A stretch of 64,000 nt of DNA, from NCBI RefSeq assembly GCF_900143025.1, contig NZ_FRCT01000009.1, positions 1 to 64,000 on the forward strand, in the 5' to 3' direction. Positions 7,735-15,691 of the stretch are shown here, piece by piece (within the stretch, counting starts at the first letter, position 1; every line of letters begins with the position of its first letter). Position numbers and translations under genes: made by a program. The notes beneath the pieces are model-generated. The model was given only the letters and a program-made list of their open reading frames with translations, searched no databases and was not told the DNA's origin. The DNA is from Ruminococcus flavefaciens (lineage in GTDB: Bacteria > Bacillota > Clostridia > Oscillospirales > Ruminococcaceae).

Positions 7735-9378
7735 ATGAAGGAATTCAAAAGAAAGGCTACGATACAAAATCTAATTGAAGCTATTTTTGGCTTTAAATCG
7801 GTTAGTTATAATGATGAGACATACGAACGTGGAATTGATGGCGAAGTCATAATTGGGTCATCAGATACATTTGACAACTTTGGTTATACTTACCACTATC
7901 GGAACAAATTTGATATTTTATTTGATATTACATTCAACACTTCAGAATGGAAATTTTCACAGTCTAGTGCCAATGTCACAAATGATTTTACTAGGGACAA
8001 TGCAATAGCTAACGCCATAAAATACTTTAAAGGATTTGACATTTGTGTGCCAGAATACTTTGAGAACGAATATGACAAACAATTGTTTTCTAAGTTAATC
8101 TATAAGCTGATATCCACTGAACTACTCCCAGTTATCTTCAACACTGATGAAAATAGGATGAAGTTGTCGAAAAAAGAGTTGGCAAATGAAGATATTACAC
8201 CGGATTTCGTTATTGCAATGAACAACGTGAAAGCAGTCCTTGAGTCAAAGGACATAGAATCTATCATTTACAGGAATGCTAAAATGAGTGATATTGAAAC
8301 CTTAAATGAAGATAAGAATAGCAATAACAAATCAGAAGACAGATACGTGATGTGCCTACACACTGAAGATATTGTTGATTTTGTAATCCATAAATGGGAT
8401 CTAGCTCCGTATATCGAAGTCTTCTTTCAAAAGTCTTTGCCTCAATGTGAGAACAAGGGATATAACGCGTTTATTGAAGACTTAAAGCAAAAGGCTATCT
8501 TTTTACCCAAAGAAAAGGATGGTGCATTTGATTTTTCTTATGATTTTTCAATTAAGCCAACAACACCAGATAGTATGACTATTGCTCTACTTGGAAATCA
8601 CAATGCCTTTAATTTTTTACCGAGATACTTCTACTATACTCTCAACCTTAATGAACACGGAGTCGACACGCTAAAAAGAGATATCGGTCAATGTCTTTCT
8701 CTTCCAAAAATTTTAGATACTGTTAAGAAAAATGCTTCTAAAGCTCTAGAATCGAAGTATCGAAAACAAATCAAAGAATACTATAAGAGCATTCTTCAAA
8801 ATATTGTCAGCTATATTGATAAGCTAACTTCTGTTAATTACAATTGTCTCATGAGCAGAGAGGACTGTGGAGCTGACGATATAACAAAAGCGCTTGGAGC
8901 TATACATCTTGATGTAAACAGGCTTTATGATCTTCTTTCTGATAGAAAGAACGATGAATCACATGTCAAAGCATTGATACTATGGCTAATTAAGTACTCA
9001 ACAAATTTGTTCTGTGATGCATTGTTCGGTATAATTGCACCAACAAGGATAGGTAATGCCGGAGAAGCACACAAACAAAAGTCAAAAATAATCGATAATC
9101 TAAAAGACTACTATAGTCAAAATGACATCTCTGAATTCGTAAAATCTATTGAAACCCAATATGATATCCTTATTCAAATCGAGGAGATGTATAATAGGTT
9201 TGACACTAAGCTTAAGGCCAAGATTGATGAGATTGATCACTATGTAAGCATTGGTGTTAAAACAGACTTTACCGAAACAAATAAGAAACTGCGAGAAGTG
9301 GAGTGTGATAAGGAAGTTTTCAAGAGACTATGTAACTGCCTTTATCAACTCACTTCTAAACTTCAGGAGAAAAAATAA
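7735..9378 (+). CDS. 547-aa protein of unknown function, A+T-rich
   Basis: I do not recognise a family. The protein is acidic to neutral, rich in Asn, Lys, Asp and aromatic residues, with no membrane helix or signal peptide and no P-loop. The last about 110 residues are strongly helical and probably coiled coil. Codon use is visibly richer in A and T than its neighbours, a sign of separate origin. It starts at ATG 7735 after AAAGGA and is divergent from the HerA/VirD4-like ATPase gene, sharing a 225-bp control region with an inverted repeat. A partner role with that ATPase is inferred from arrangement only. Confidence 0.75.
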   Translation: MKEFKRKATIQNLIEAIFGFKSVSYNDETYERGIDGEVIIGSSDTFDNFGYTYHYRNKFDILFDITFNTSEWKFSQSSANVTNDFTRDNAIANAIKYFKGFDICVPEYFENEYDKQLFSKLIYKLISTELLPVIFNTDENRMKLSKKELANEDITPDFVIAMNNVKAVLESKDIESIIYRNAKMSDIETLNEDKNSNNKSEDRYVMCLHTEDIVDFVIHKWDLAPYIEVFFQKSLPQCENKGYNAFIEDLKQKAIFLPKEKDGAFDFSYDFSIKPTTPDSMTIALLGNHNAFNFLPRYFYYTLNLNEHGVDTLKRDIGQCLSLPKILDTVKKNASKALESKYRKQIKEYYKSILQNIVSYIDKLTSVNYNCLMSREDCGADDITKALGAIHLDVNRLYDLLSDRKNDESHVKALILWLIKYSTNLFCDALFGIIAPTRIGNAGEAHKQKSKIIDNLKDYYSQNDISEFVKSIETQYDILIQIEEMYNRFDTKLKAKIDEIDHYVSIGVKTDFTETNKKLREVECDKEVFKRLCNCLYQLTSKLQEKK

Positions 9379-9655
9379 GCCCCTACTTAATATCGACACT
9401 GCTTATTGAGTAATTGTGATAGACCTTGTAGCATAGTAAATTCATGTTCTTTTTCGTACAATTCTCAATCAACTTGATTGAGCACCTATCATGCCCGTTA
9501 TTCAATCACCTACCACATCGATTACGGATTTCGTACATATGCACCATTAAAAAGTATCAAAAGCCCCCCTATTTCAATACTTTTGATTCTGGCTATCTTC
9601 CAAAATCCGTAATTGCTCTATATGCGTATTACATTTAACAATCATAACAACAAGA
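9379..9655. other. Structured non-coding stretch with nested inverted repeats
   Basis: No convincing gene is present. It holds a perfect palindrome CTCAATCAA-c-TTGATTGAG (9464-9482) and a nested cruciform: outer arms ATTACGGATTT (9521-9531) and AAATCCGTAAT (9603-9613), inner arms AGTATCAAAAG (9553-9563) and CTTTTGATTCT (9580-9590, one mismatch). A 64-codon frame at 9444 crosses these repeats and is judged spurious. It may be a structured RNA, an origin of transfer or replication, or an insertion scar. Confidence 0.45.
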
Positions 9656-9676
9656 GTCCCCGCATATTGCGGGGAC
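9656..9676. terminator. Hairpin GTCCCCGC/GCGGGGAC
   Basis: This is a perfect 8-bp stem with a 5-nt loop and only a weak T tract (TTCGTTT). It is one of several G+C-rich intergenic hairpins in this genome. Confidence 0.45.
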
Positions 9677-9763
9677 TTCGTTTGGGTAATTTCATGTCGT
9701 GAGGCAATGGCTCATTAAAAGCAGGCAACCTCCTTTGTCGTATAAATTGAAGCAACTATGGAA

Positions 9764-9779
9764 CCGCCCTTACGGGCGG
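9764..9779. repeat. Hairpin CCGCCC/GGGCGG
   Basis: A 6-bp stem with loop TTAC. It belongs to the same hairpin family as those at 13074, 13225, 15557 and 29352. The rest of 9680-9948 holds the promoter region of the next gene, with TATAAT at 9863. Confidence 0.4.
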
Positions 9780-9948
9780 CAACCAATCACTTCTCAAGAT
9801 GTTTCATGTAGCTTCTGTTTAAGATTTGTAGGAGTGTCTATTGAAAGAATATACCTTTTATGATATAATCGTTCTTATAGAGCGGCACGTCAAAATTTAA
9901 CTAAAGGACGGCAAATATACATTTGATGCCAGAAGGTTAGGATGAATT

Positions 9949-10875
9949 ATGATATTAAACACAGGAATGAGAACAGATATCCCTGCATTTTACTCTGAAT
10001 GGTTTATGAACAGGATACGCGAAGGCTTTGTACTTGTACGAAATCCGTATCGTCAGGACTGGATAACCCGATATGAGCTTAATCCTGAGGTTGTGGACTG
10101 TATATCTTTCTGCACTAAGAATCCTGCTCCGATGCTTAAATACATTGACGAGCTTAAGTGCTTTAATCAATACTGGTTTGTGACTATAACTCCCTACGGA
10201 AAGGACATCGAGCCTAACGTTCCGCCTAAAGAAAAGGTCATGGAGGACTTTATAACATTGTCTAAGGCAGTCGGAACCAAATGCGTGGGCTGGAGGTATG
10301 ATCCGATATTTGTTGACGGCGCATATACCATCGAGCGTCACATATCCAACTTTGAGGAGATGTGCAGATCTCTTTCTGGTTATACTACAGTATGCGTTAT
10401 CAGCTTCATTGATCTCTACGAAAAGGTTCTCCGCAACTTTCCACAAGTCAGAACTGTGACTCCGCAGGAACGGGTAGCTATCGGTAAAGCTTTTGCTGAG
10501 ATTGGGCAGCGTTACGGTATAACGATTAAAGCTTGTGCTGAGGGAAACGACCTTGCGCCATACGGTGTTGACTGTAACGGCTGCATGACTCAAGAGACAT
10601 TTGAGACTGCTGTAGGTTGTTCGCTGAATATCCCCAAAAAGAAATCCATACGTTCGGAATGCAGCTGCATCCTTGGCACGGATATCGGAGTGTATGATAC
10701 TTGTGCTCACTTCTGTCGCTACTGTTATGCCAATTCCAACAGAGAAAATGTCAGACGCAACATGGCTCTACACGATCCTGCTTCCCCATTTCTTGTTGGT
10801 AATCTCCAGTCAGGAGAAATAATTCATCAGGCGAAGCAAGTCAGTTGGATTGATAATCAGTTATCGTTTTTCTAA
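9949..10875 (+). CDS. DUF1848 family protein
   Basis: The 308-aa protein matches DUF1848, a family of unknown biochemical role. Recognisable parts are the N-terminal MILNTGMRTDIPAFYSEWFMNRI and the central NPAPM...YWFVTITPYG...P. The C-terminal Cys cluster (CSCILGTDIGVYDTCAHFCRYCYAN) has a Cx3CxxC arrangement suggestive of an iron-sulfur site. ATG 9949 follows TAGGATGA, with a TATAAT promoter box near 9863. It stands alone and ends in an intrinsic terminator. A nucleotide repair role has been suggested by others for similar Fe-S proteins, but nothing here proves it. Confidence 0.85.
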   Translation: MILNTGMRTDIPAFYSEWFMNRIREGFVLVRNPYRQDWITRYELNPEVVDCISFCTKNPAPMLKYIDELKCFNQYWFVTITPYGKDIEPNVPPKEKVMEDFITLSKAVGTKCVGWRYDPIFVDGAYTIERHISNFEEMCRSLSGYTTVCVISFIDLYEKVLRNFPQVRTVTPQERVAIGKAFAEIGQRYGITIKACAEGNDLAPYGVDCNGCMTQETFETAVGCSLNIPKKKSIRSECSCILGTDIGVYDTCAHFCRYCYANSNRENVRRNMALHDPASPFLVGNLQSGEIIHQAKQVSWIDNQLSFF

Positions 10876-10882
10876 ATATGCA

Positions 10883-10917
10883 AATATCCTCTCGATGATT
10901 CGGGAGGATATTTTTTT
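10883..10917 (+). terminator. Intrinsic terminator after the DUF1848 gene
   Basis: AATATCCTC and GAGGATATT form a 9-bp stem followed by a run of seven T residues, about 8 nt after the stop codon. Confidence 0.85.
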
Positions 10918-10982
10918 GTATTACAAACTTACTACTTAGTAAGAATGTATGACAAACGTGCTTATATACCTGTATTATTAGA

Positions 10983-11027
10983 ATACTAGTATACTAGATA
11001 GAAATACTAGTATGTATTATCTAGTAT
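10983..11027. promoter_or_regulatory. Twin ATACTAGTAT palindromes with flanking half sites
   Basis: Two identical 10-bp palindromes ATACTAGTAT start at 10983 and 11004, 21 bp or two helical turns apart. ACTAGAT (10993-10999) and ATCTAGT (11019-11025) form an additional dyad. They lie about 150-190 bp upstream of a ribbon-helix-helix gene, and proteins of that family often bind such paired short palindromes. Beyond them, 11060-11150 is rich in ATCAT motifs and could include an oriT. This is a candidate operator or relaxosome site. Confidence 0.5.
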
Positions 11028-11178
11028 ATAGTAAAATGATTATAATGGGAAATGAAGAGGTATGGCATCATGTATCTAGTTATCATGAGCATGATCTCAA
11101 TTCATCATATCATCATTCACATGTATACACACAATATGTCATCATTCTTGAATCTAAATTAACTGGAGGTTAAAACAA

Positions 11179-11463
11179 ATGAACAAAGGTACAACCCCGA
11201 AAACGTTTAGAATTCCTAACAAAACAATTGCGGATATCGAGAAAACTGCAAAGGAAAACAATACCACATTCTCGAAAGAAGCAATTAGCAGGTTAAGCAA
11301 CAAGGGGAAAGAAAACAAGAATATACCGGTAATTCTGGCAAAGACACAAACCATAATCAACTTATGCATGGAAGGCGTAAAAAAAGGAACCATAGAACCA
11401 ATACAGAAAGCTCAGGAGGTCGAAAAAAAGTTATGGGCAAAGACTATGATATCCTCAAAGTAA
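11179..11463 (+). CDS. Ribbon-helix-helix DNA-binding protein (MobC/CopG-like)
   Basis: This 94-aa basic protein begins with TPKTFRIPNKTIADIEKTAKENNTTFSKEAISRL, the beta-strand plus two-helix pattern of ribbon-helix-helix proteins. The ribosome site GGAGG lies 11 nt upstream of ATG 11179. The gene overlaps the start of the relaxase-like gene by 31 bp. Small RHH proteins in this position commonly act as relaxosome accessory factors (MobC-type) or autoregulators. The twin palindromes upstream are likely binding sites. Confidence 0.7.
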   Translation: MNKGTTPKTFRIPNKTIADIEKTAKENNTTFSKEAISRLSNKGKENKNIPVILAKTQTIINLCMEGVKKGTIEPIQKAQEVEKKLWAKTMISSK

Positions 11464-12056
11464 TCACTCACGCTGACGGTGGCGAGGAGTATTCAAAAAA
11501 TGCAACCGAATATCCATCCAAAGGAGAAGACTGTGTCGGGTTGAGAGGATATGGCGTAGATCCAAACAATCCCGAAACAGCAAAGATGCAGTTCGATACC
11601 GTGGCTGAATATTTCGGTAACGAAGGAAAGAACGAGTATATTCAATTTGTGATGTCATATCTGAAGGAGACTGCTCCAGATGCTGAAACTTCTATGGAGA
11701 TAACCGACCAGGTATTGGATCCGCTTAAAGAATCTCATCTGATCTTGATAGGAAATCACAAAAAGCCTCGTGAAAAATCTAATTTTCACGGACATGGTTT
11801 CGTTGGGACAACGGATATGGAAACTGGCAAGTTGCTTTATCCCAATAACAAACTGAACTTCACTATGGCTCAGAGAATGGCTGATATCATACAGAAGCCG
11901 GTTGAACTCGTAATCGAAAAGAAGAAGGTTCCTTCAACAATTAATGCTCAGAATATTGAGAACTCTGGAGCTGAAAGTGATCAGAATACAGTAACCAACG
12001 AAAATAACAAAGACTTCACTAGAGTCTTCTATCCTCACAATTACCCGAAATATTGA
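11433..12056 (+). CDS. Miniature relaxase-like mobilization protein
   Basis: This is a 207-aa protein whose central pattern follows MobP/MobV-like relaxases: MQFDTVAEYFG...GKNEYIQFVMSYLKETAPDAETSMEITDQVL, then a His cluster NHKKPREKSNFHGHGF and METGKLL. Relaxases use an HUH His triad and an N-terminal Tyr to nick DNA at oriT; here H, HxH and N-terminal tyrosines (such as Tyr5) are present, although the spacing is unusual. No long C-terminal domain exists. The start ATG 11433 follows AGGAGGT, inside the end of the RHH gene. The family call is from pattern similarity, so moderate confidence. Confidence 0.55.
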   Translation: MGKDYDILKVITHADGGEEYSKNATEYPSKGEDCVGLRGYGVDPNNPETAKMQFDTVAEYFGNEGKNEYIQFVMSYLKETAPDAETSMEITDQVLDPLKESHLILIGNHKKPREKSNFHGHGFVGTTDMETGKLLYPNNKLNFTMAQRMADIIQKPVELVIEKKKVPSTINAQNIENSGAESDQNTVTNENNKDFTRVFYPHNYPKY

Positions 12057-12110
12057 ACATAAATCGTTTACATTCCCAATCATAACCCCTTTCCGACCTA
12101 TTCCCTAAAA

Positions 12111-12167
12111 AGAACAGCTTTGCATATCATGCTTAACTCCCGGCCTTTGTGCCGGGAGAGCTGTTCT
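12111..12167 (+). terminator. Two-tier hairpin after the mobilization genes
   Basis: The outer arms are AGAACAGCT (12111-12119) and AGCTGTTCT (12159-12167). The inner arms are CTCCCGGC (12137-12144) and GCCGGGAG (12151-12158), with a 17-nt asymmetric bulge on the left side. It has no strong T tract, so it may be a terminator or a structured RNA. Confidence 0.5.
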
Positions 12168-12289
12168 CTAACTATGCAATAATACAATCTGGAAACATGT
12201 ACTTGACACTTCAGCTTCGATATGATATTATACTCGTAAGTAACTAACGTATAATTAACCAAATGAAGTTTACGAGACAGGAGGAGCGA

Positions 12290-13066
12290 ATGAAACAATA
12301 CATCGTAGACGCATTCACTGACAAGGTATTCTCTGGGAATCCTGCTGCTGTATGCGTTCTTGACAACTTTCCAAGTGAAGATATCATGCAAAGTATCGCT
12401 ACTGAGAATAACCTATCCGAGACGGCGTTTGTTGTAAAAGAGAATGAACGCTATCATATACGCTGGTTTACTCCCAAAAGTGAAATTGATTTCTGTGGTC
12501 ATGCTACTCTGGCAACAGCGTTTGTGCTCTTCAATTACTATGCTCCTGATACTGATACTCTCAACCTTTATGGTCAGATCGGTAAATTCATTGTTCATAG
12601 CAGAGATGATCTGATAAGGATGAAATTCCCTGCGTATAAGCTGGAACATATCGAGATAACTGACATGATGATCGAAGCTCTCGGAACTATTCCTCTGGCA
12701 GCATACAAAGACCGGGATATACTGTTCGTTCTGCGTGATGAAGATGAAGTTCGTGACTTGCAACCGGATATGGAACTTATCTCAAAACTGGACGGAGCGT
12801 GTGTTGCTGTTACTGCCAAAGGTCGAGACTATGACTGCGTTTCACGGGTATTTGCTCCAAGATACGGTATGAATGAGGATCCGGTTACTGGTTCAACACA
12901 CTGTATGATTGCTCCCTATTGGAGCAGGAGGCTAAACAAACCGGACATAACTGCATTCCAAGCGTCTAAGCGTACCGGTATCCTTTACTGTGAATGCATT
13001 GGAGATAAGGTAATTATCTCCGGTAAAGCTATACTTTTCTCAATAAATGACATTGTTTCTTTGTGA
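12290..13066 (+). CDS. PhzF-family isomerase/epimerase
   Basis: The 258-aa protein has the PhzF fold signatures: DAFTDKVFSGNPAAVC at the N terminus, NLSETAFV with the conserved catalytic-type Glu, IRWFTPKSEIDFCGHATLATAF, and the C-terminal half mark GMNEDPVTGSTHC. Family members catalyse isomerization or epimerization without a cofactor, for example in phenazine synthesis; the substrate is unknown for this clade. ATG 12290 follows AGGAGGAGCGA, so the upstream in-frame start at 12263 is rejected. It is a single gene ended by a G+C-rich hairpin. Confidence 0.88.
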   Translation: MKQYIVDAFTDKVFSGNPAAVCVLDNFPSEDIMQSIATENNLSETAFVVKENERYHIRWFTPKSEIDFCGHATLATAFVLFNYYAPDTDTLNLYGQIGKFIVHSRDDLIRMKFPAYKLEHIEITDMMIEALGTIPLAAYKDRDILFVLRDEDEVRDLQPDMELISKLDGACVAVTAKGRDYDCVSRVFAPRYGMNEDPVTGSTHCMIAPYWSRRLNKPDITAFQASKRTGILYCECIGDKVIISGKAILFSINDIVSL

Positions 13067-13073
13067 TATACCT

Positions 13074-13101
13074 GCGCCGCCTTCGGGCGGTGCTTCTGTT
13101 T
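13074..13101 (+). terminator. Terminator after the phzF-like gene
   Basis: GCGCCGCC-TTC-GGGCGGTGC forms a stem closed by a short loop, followed by TTCTGTTTTT. Confidence 0.7.
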
Positions 13102-13217
13102 TTATCGTTCTTTTATTCAAGTTAATGTATCTACCTGTTATGGGGAGACTGGCTGTTTGATACTATGAAAGAATACACTGTAACTGATGAAGATGATATA
13201 TGTATCCTCAGTATAGA

Positions 13218-13250
13218 TATAAAGAAATCCGCCCGTCATGGGCGGAATTT
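13218..13250 (-). terminator. Terminator of the dockerin gene; copy 1 of a 19-bp repeat
   Basis: AAATCCGCCC and GGGCGGAATTT form the stem. On the minus strand the dockerin gene would end here, followed by TTTCTTTAT. The 19-bp sequence TATAAAGAAATCCGCCCGT (13218-13236) recurs exactly at 15551-15569 on the far side of the same gene. The preceding 13100-13217 holds no supported gene. Confidence 0.6.
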
Positions 13251-13265
13251 CACAATTTTTGTACG

Positions 13266-15434
13266 TTATTTTGCGAAGCTCAGCTCCTTGAAATCAGCAT
13301 AGCCGTTTGAATTATATGACTCAACATACATTCCTATTTTCGTTACACAGGCGATTTCTTCGTTATATATTGAACATTTCTCAAGGAAATCACTTAGATT
13401 GTATTTGTTTTCAATACAATATGAATCGCTGTTTTTTATGGGATCGTCCTTGCGATAGAAGTATAAGTTGCTTATCTTTCCTGCTCTATACTCCTTGTTC
13501 ATATAGTACTCAACGCCGTTTACAGTGACTGTTTCGTACTTTCCGCTGTCTATTGCTTCGCTGATGTAACTCTTAGCATAGCTGTTCCACTTAAAGCATT
13601 CGTGTATCTCAAAGCCTATCCATTGGTTATCTTCCCGGACAGATCCGCCGAGAAAAACATCTATATCATTCGTTGAGCTTATATCAGCATAATAATTAAT
13701 ATCGAAGTCCTTGCAGTAATTGGAAGCGTATTCATCATATTCAGTGTAACTTCCGCAGGTATAATCGGCTATTCTGTTCCATTCAGCTGTAAATGTGCCG
13801 TCCCTACGAACTATAGTGCTGACAGTATCATCGTTTTGTCTGAGGGCTGAAATCTCCAGCGTACGATCAATGTCTGTGTTGCGGAATATATTGTCGCCTG
13901 TCAGTAAAACTGCTTCATTCTCGGTAAGAGGTATCTCATCCGAGACTCCAAGGACATACTTTGTCAAAAGAACAAGATCACTTACGTTTGTCCTGAAATC
14001 GCCGTTTACATCGCCGCCGTCCTCTATAAGGCTATTACCTGTAGATGTCAGTAAAGCCTTGCGGCATATCACGAGATCGAAGCTGTTTATAGTACCGTCG
14101 TCGTTGAGGTCACCGCGTTTCTCAGCTTCAAACGTCTGTATTGACGTATCATCTGCAGAACCGGCAGAGCTTATGAAGAAATCGTCTATATAGAAATCAA
14201 CGTTTGAATCAGCTTCGAATACAATACTGTATTTTCGGAAATTATCATGCTGGAAATCAAAGAACAGACCTCGTATGTTTGTCCATTGACCGGCTTTACA
14301 TATCCTTTTTCCAATATGATACGTTTTGTTCTGCGGTAAAATCTCTTCATCATTGTATTCGTACAAATACACTTTAAAGGAAGTATCCTTATCTGCGTAT
14401 ATCCTCGCTCCTGTCTGGAAGCGGGCAGCATTACCGTCTGTGGATGTTGGAAGGTCATAAGGATCCAGTTCATAATAGAAAGCTGATGATCCTTTTTTGC
14501 CACAGCATATGTTCAATGACTGCTCACCGCTGAAGAAGGCATCTTTGGTGAGTTTGGCTGTACTTTCACTGTTGCAGCCAACTTTATCATTTTCTGTCTC
14601 AAAATCCAACATTATTATCTGTCCGTCATTGCCTACAGGAAGAGGATCATGCCGTTCATAGGTTTCATGGACCTTGTATTTTTCAAATAACTCCTCTGTA
14701 GCCATGTCCATATGTGTGTCCATTGAAATAAGTTTAGCGGAGCCGTTGGACTTATACGCATCAATTCCGAATTTTATATCATAAAGATATCCCAAATCAA
14801 GTCCTGCTGAAGCCCATGCTCTTAAATGCTCGTCCACATCTATAGTTCCCTCAAGATGGTTGGTAGTATTGAGTTCGAGTTGGTCTCTGCGTGCAACGCT
14901 CCAATACATAGGATAATTGTAGCCACTACCGTCAAAAGTCTGTCCAACGTGGATACTCCAGGAAAGATCGTAAGTAGTGTCGCCAATGATCACGCTGCCC
15001 AGTTTTTCAGCATTTTCTCCGGGCGGCTGCCATGATGCCCAGGCTTCAACAATATGAAATTTTGCCAATGCATTTGACATCCAGCCCTGAACCCCAACAT
15101 ATGCGATCCCGTCGGTATTTATATCAAGAGAGTAGTCGATAGAGTAATCCTTCACCTGATCAGCTTGTACCGTGTTTTTTTCAAAGCCCTTGCCCTTCAG
15201 TGCCGTTGAATTGTGTATGTCGTTCCAACTGAAAGAAAAGCCGTTGTTGTCTGTGTTTTCATATTCAACATCGCCCTCGTAAAAAGCATTCCAAATCTCG
15301 TAAACGTAGTCATCAATTATACCCTTTATCAGCTGATCAGCAGCATTTGCAGTGAACAAGTTAAAGGCTGACACAACACAAAAACATACGACTGCTGTGA
15401 GTACAGATAACATTTTTGTCAGTGTTTTTTTCAT
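13266..15434 (-). CDS. Secreted dockerin protein with two GH11-like domains lacking catalytic residues
   Basis: This is a 722-aa exported protein with a signal peptide at about 1-31 (ending ANA). Residues 41-240 follow the GH11 xylanase fold: GVQGWMSNALAKFHIVE aligns with the nucleophile strand, YPMYWSVARR with QYWSVR, HLRAWASAGLDLG with HFxAWAxxGxxLG, and GIDAYKSNGSA with the acid/base strand. However, the nucleophile Glu is Lys125 and the acid/base Glu is Asp225. Residues 273-423 look like a CBM22-type carbohydrate-binding domain. Residues 440-497 are a type I dockerin (two GDxNxD repeats). Residues 526-722 form a second, more divergent GH11-like domain with Gly607 at the nucleophile position and Glu705 retained. 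It probably binds rather than cleaves xylan within a cellulosome. Confidence 0.85.
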   Translation of the reverse strand: MKKTLTKMLSVLTAVVCFCVVSAFNLFTANAADQLIKGIIDDYVYEIWNAFYEGDVEYENTDNNGFSFSWNDIHNSTALKGKGFEKNTVQADQVKDYSIDYSLDINTDGIAYVGVQGWMSNALAKFHIVEAWASWQPPGENAEKLGSVIIGDTTYDLSWSIHVGQTFDGSGYNYPMYWSVARRDQLELNTTNHLEGTIDVDEHLRAWASAGLDLGYLYDIKFGIDAYKSNGSAKLISMDTHMDMATEELFEKYKVHETYERHDPLPVGNDGQIIMLDFETENDKVGCNSESTAKLTKDAFFSGEQSLNICCGKKGSSAFYYELDPYDLPTSTDGNAARFQTGARIYADKDTSFKVYLYEYNDEEILPQNKTYHIGKRICKAGQWTNIRGLFFDFQHDNFRKYSIVFEADSNVDFYIDDFFISSAGSADDTSIQTFEAEKRGDLNDDGTINSFDLVICRKALLTSTGNSLIEDGGDVNGDFRTNVSDLVLLTKYVLGVSDEIPLTENEAVLLTGDNIFRNTDIDRTLEISALRQNDDTVSTIVRRDGTFTAEWNRIADYTCGSYTEYDEYASNYCKDFDINYYADISSTNDIDVFLGGSVREDNQWIGFEIHECFKWNSYAKSYISEAIDSGKYETVTVNGVEYYMNKEYRAGKISNLYFYRKDDPIKNSDSYCIENKYNLSDFLEKCSIYNEEIACVTKIGMYVESYNSNGYADFKELSFAK

Positions 15435-15550
15435 ATGTTTTCCCCCCCTGAGATGTTATTTTATGCCATTATTATACAAGGCCGAGAGGCAGAAATCAAG
15501 TCGTTTATTGCCGAATATACAGCTGTTTTGAAATTGTTCCTGTTATAAGC

Positions 15551-15585
15551 TATAAAGAAATCCGCCCGTTAAAGGGCGGTGCTCC
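15551..15585. repeat. Copy 2 of the 19-bp repeat with GGGCGG hairpin
   Basis: TATAAAGAAATCCGCCCGT (15551-15569) is an exact copy of 13218-13236 in the same orientation and carries its own CCGCCC/GGGCGG hairpin. It lies in the divergent region between the dockerin gene and the next gene, where a terminator is not expected. Confidence 0.55.
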
Positions 15586-15691
15586 TTTTGTATGTTTGTC
15601 AAAACAAAATATTTACATTTTTGCATAGAAATTAGCCACTGCTATGTGGTATAATGCAATTAACGATTACAAAACAGGAAGGAGCGATTAC

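Noticed and set aside
9955..10710. 251-codon minus-strand frame
   Set aside because: It is the antisense shadow of the DUF1848 gene, which has clear family motifs and a ribosome site.
13165..13263. Short plus-strand frame starting MKEYTVTDEDD
   Set aside because: No ribosome site; it runs through the dockerin terminator hairpin. The faint similarity to 16060 is only a possible remnant.
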